The notes beneath the pieces are model-generated. The model was not told where the DNA came from. It saw nothing but the letters and a program-made list of their open reading frames with translations, and did no database searches. Below are positions 61,300 to 64,000 of a stretch of 64,000 nucleotides of DNA, one piece after another (the stretch's first letter is position 1; each line of letters opens with the position of its first letter). The translations under genes were made by a program, and so were the position numbers. Location of the stretch: positions 139,606 to 203,605 of the forward strand of contig CAJNDS010000183.1 of NCBI GenBank assembly GCA_905221605.1, given 5' to 3'. This DNA comes from Symbiodinium natans (Eukaryota > Sar > Dinophyceae > Suessiales > Symbiodiniaceae).

Positions 61300-61794
61300 A
61301 CTTGCGGCTCTCTATGCTAAGGCATACACATTCGGTGCGCAGCCGCTCATCATCATCGACCTCAAGACATGTCTAAGACAGGAGCAAGGCGGGTCAGGGG
61401 GTTCTGGTAGGTAGGGAAGGGGCCAGCTTGAGGCATTTGGAGGTTCATGGTACTTATTAACCAATTATAACTGTACTTATAACTGTACTTACAACCATAT
61501 AATTGGTCAATAAGTACCATGAACCTCCAAGTACGTGATGGCTTCTTCAGGAATGTTGTCGTCGATTCGACTGGGTGCGACTTTCCTGCGCTGCACGTAT
61601 CGCCAGCTCAGCTTGGCAAGCTTGTGCTGCCCACCCGCTGTCAAAGAGCCCGCACTGCGGCAACCATGCCTAGATGGAGAAAAAGCCTTAAACCCTAAAC
61701 CCTACACCCTGACACTGTGGCACAATACAGCGACGCCATGCTGGAAGGCATGCGGAGCTGCAACACTGCTCCTTGGCTCACGAACCAGGAGCCC
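61300..61794 (-). CDS. Unidentified gene with a 38-nt telomeric intron and a palindromic intron
   Basis: Exon 1 (61794-61708) encodes WFVSQGAVLQLRMPSSMASL. A 38-nt GT-AG intron (61707-61670: GTGTAGGGTTTAGGG to CCATCTAG|G) follows. Exon 2 (61669-61535) encodes AGGQHKLAKLSWRYVQRRKV and APSRIDDNIPEEAIT. A 108-nt palindromic element (61534-61427) is the next GT-AG intron. Exon 3 from 61426 is open for about 40 codons (YLPEPPDPPCSCLRHVLRSM). All joins are in phase. The basic, charged exon 2 looks convincingly coding. Function unknown. Confidence 0.6.
61427..61534 (-). mobile_element. Palindromic GGTTCATGG element acting as a candidate intron
   Basis: Arms TACTTGGAGGTTCATGGTAC and TTATTGACCAATTATA are mirrored by AATTGGTTAATAAGTACCAT and GAACCTCCAAAT. 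GT-AG boundaries keep the reading frame. Confidence 0.7.
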
Positions 61795-61934
61795 CTCAAG
61801 CACCCTTACCTAAGCCCCTGAGGCCCCTGAACTCCCCCTAGACCCTAAACCCTAAACCCCAAACCCTATAAAAGCTTGAAAAACCCAACTCCAGGGACCG
61901 GGCCCTGCTGGCTCGGTGCCTCAGGGGTTCAGGG

Positions 61935-62255
61935 TCTGGGTTTAGGGTTTAGGGTTTCGGGTTTAGGGTTTAGTGTTTAGGGTTTAGTGTTTAGGGTTTT
62001 GCGTTTAGGGTTTAGGACTGTAGGGTTTAGCGTTTGGGGCATTTTGGGGCGTTGCGTTTTCTCTCTGCCGGAGATCCTTCCCAGATTTGGACCGGGGGCA
62101 GAATTCTGAGACCCCTGCCAGGGTTCGGCCTCGCAGCAGCGCAGGCTTGCGTAGGATTTAGGGTCTGGGGCTTAGGGCTTAGGGCTTCGGGCTTAGGGCT
62201 TCGGGCTTAGGGCTTGGGGCTTAGGGTTTAGGGTTTAGGGTTTAGGGTTAGGGCT
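61935..62255. repeat. TTTAGGG and TTAGGGC variant blocks
   Basis: 61935-62030 mixes TTTAGGG, TTTAGTG and TTTCGGG. 62160-62225 is a run of CTTAGGG and CTTCGGG variants. Confidence 0.85.
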
Positions 62256-62466
62256 GAAGGATCCCCTGAGAAAGGGCACGAAGCGACTGCCAAGAGAACC
62301 CCCGGAGTTGGCCCCCTGAAATCTTCCCACCTCCAGAGCGGGGTCTCGCGCGGAGCTTTGAGCGGGGTCCTCACGGAATAGACCGATATCATACAGTTAC
62401 CAATGGCTCAGCGGAATGCAAGACACTCGGCACGGTTGCGAGGTCACCTTTTCGGGGTGTCCCCCC

Positions 62467-62565
62467 GTAAACCGTAAAACCCTAAACCCTAAACCCTAAA
62501 CCCTAAACCCTAAACCCTAAACCCTAAACCCTAAACCCTAAACCCTAAACCCTAAACCCTAAACC
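62467..62565. repeat. CCCTAAA array
   Basis: About fourteen near-perfect units. Confidence 0.95.
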
Positions 62566-62849
62566 CTTGCCTGCCCAGCGAGGCAGCAGCCGCGGAGGGC
62601 TCCTGCCACCAGTCGTTGAAGAATCTGGGGTTGGGGGGCGTGGGTGGGAAGGTCCAGACACCCTGAGACAAACGCACGTGCGCAGAGTTCTGTGCTTCAT
62701 GATCTCTCTAATTTTGGAGACCCTGGTGGTATATCGTTCTGAAGCCGCTGTCATGCGTTTAAAGGCCAATTACAAACAACATGACCAACGAAAAGTCGAA
62801 ACTCATATCCAAAAAACCGTCTTCTTGTCTCGCAAGGATGCTAATCGTT

Positions 62850-62925
62850 TCCCCCTAATATTAAACGGGGGGTCCCACCCCCGCCCCAATAGAAATTCGA
62901 AATGTATTTTTATTATTAGGGGGGT
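62850..62925. mobile_element. Small TIR element, CCCCCTAATA family
   Basis: TTTCCCCCTAATATTAAACG at the left and TTTTATTATTAGGGGGGTTT at the right. A relative lies at 63171-63253. Confidence 0.55.
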
Positions 62926-62996
62926 TTTTATCGAAATGCCATGTTCTGGACTCCAGGTTTACTCAAGTAATCAAGTACTGAAGTGTAGTGTAAACT

Positions 62997-62998
<2 letters not shown>

Positions 62999-63037
<39 letters not shown>
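62999..63037. repeat. (GA)n microsatellite
   Basis: About nineteen uninterrupted GA units. Confidence 0.95.
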
Positions 63038-63041
<4 letters not shown>

Positions 63042-63170
63042 CTCAACTCTTGCAGAACAGCAAGGCTCAGACAGAGCCACTGAATGAACCCGAAGCCCTA
63101 AACCCTAAACCCTTAACCCTAATTAGACCCTAAACCCTCGTTGGCTTCAGGGTCTTAGGAGCCCTGAACC

Positions 63171-63253
63171 CCCCCCTAATTCGGAATAGGTTTTAAAAGG
63201 CGGGCTCGGTTTCGGCAGGATTTTCCGGAAAGTATTTTTAGAATTAGGGGGGT
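63171..63253. mobile_element. Small TIR element, CCCCCTAATT family
   Basis: CCCCCCCTAATTCGGAATAG at the left and TTTTTAGAATTAGGGGGG at the right. Confidence 0.6.
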
Positions 63254-63259
63254 CTTTAA

Positions 63260-63800
63260 TAAAAGGGGGAAGTGATTACACAAACCCAATGCCAGCCCTG
63301 CCACAGTCCGTGCATGAGAGAAAGAGCCTGTACAAGGATGGGGGGAGGTAAGCTCAGGGTTTGCAGCTGAAAGTTTCTTCCCTCAACCCTCCCACCCTAA
63401 ACCCTAAACCTGAAAACCTTAGATTAGAGGGCATCCTGAATTCCGACACAGGCTACATCAACCACGAAGCCTTTAAACTCTCTCAACACCAGACATCTTC
63501 AACCCCAAGTCCTCAACCCGAAAACCCGCTGGGGTAGTTACATGCTCCCCACCTTAATTATGTGCCCCTTCTATGGTCACCTTCTTGGGTATCCGAAGTA
63601 AGAGGGGCCGCCTTATAATAAGGACCCCCAAAAGAACCTTTATGTTAGAGAAGTGACCATATAACTTCCCTTCATGCCACCAAACCCAAACCCGTCATCT
63701 CCTGATTATCCCAGGGCTCGGGGCTTCCAGTGTCCTGCCAAGACCACTTCACAGAAGAGGGTTTAGGGACTTCACACTCTCAGAGACCTAGACCCTATTC
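63260..63800. other. No supported gene
   Basis: Unique sequence with scattered CCCTAAA and TTTAGGG units and a foldback-like stretch near 63545-63665. No convincing exon seen. Confidence 0.5.
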
Positions 63801-63887
63801 CCGTTTAGGGTTCAGGGTTTCGGGCTTAGGGTCTAGGGCCTGGGGCCTCTAGGGGTTTAGAGCTTATAGGGTTTAGGGTATAAGGCG

Positions 63888-64000
<113 letters not shown>

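Overview
This window looks like nuclear DNA of a dinoflagellate, probably a Symbiodiniaceae/Suessiales-type genome. That is an inference from four things: plant-type TTTAGGG telomeric repeats scattered through the interior; gene-poor DNA packed with short inverted-repeat elements; introns that end AG|G and begin GA, GC or GT; and leucine-rich-repeat and multi-pass membrane proteins typical of these algae. I found no bacterial operon logic, ribosome binding sites, rRNA, CRISPR array or recognisable spliced-leader gene.

Layout. 0-7 kb: interstitial telomeric arrays, a Tc1-like foldback element (2219-3057), MITEs and small exons. 7-10.3 kb: a composite satellite (85, 60, 42 and 140 bp units). 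11-20 kb: arrays alternating with short exons on both strands. 20.6-23.3 kb, minus strand: an almost completely decoded AIM24-family gene, the best-supported gene here. 23.3-34.4 kb: dense TTTAGGG arrays, a plus-strand gene whose exons are separated by such arrays (27.6-29.1 kb), a head-to-head array pair (30.9-31.4 kb) and one copy of a segmental duplication (31.6-33.5 kb). 35.6-51.8 kb: a minus-strand coding island with an LRR protein, membrane-protein fragments and a 53-bp minisatellite, almost free of telomeric arrays. 52-64 kb: the second duplication copy, more arrays, an F6-containing gene (54.6-55.3 kb), a Cys-rich exon, and a minus-strand gene at 61.3-61.8 kb.

Main result. In the AIM24 gene, six of eight introns are flanked by short direct repeats of the exon (GCAGC, GAT, GCTG, a 14-bp duplication, GACC, GATTC). 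Removing one repeat copy plus the insert restores an in-frame AIM24 protein. The 5' splice dinucleotide is then the first two bases of the target duplication (GA or GC). The insert supplies the terminal AG, and the next G comes from the duplication. This is the signature of introner elements (transposons that become introns). It would explain both the odd GA/GC donors and the AG|G acceptor rule. The inserts belong to at least three kinds: a TIR element ending CTCCCCTTAGAACC (F6), a TIR element ending CTTGRGAACC, and inserts carrying telomeric TTTAGGG arrays. Similar telomeric introns recur in several other genes, down to 33-38 nt.

Caution. Exons were read by eye, without alignment or RNA data. 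Several reading frames are broken by single bases, often inside G runs, which may be assembly error or pseudogene decay. Coding calls other than AIM24, the LRR exon and the 61.5 kb gene are provisional.
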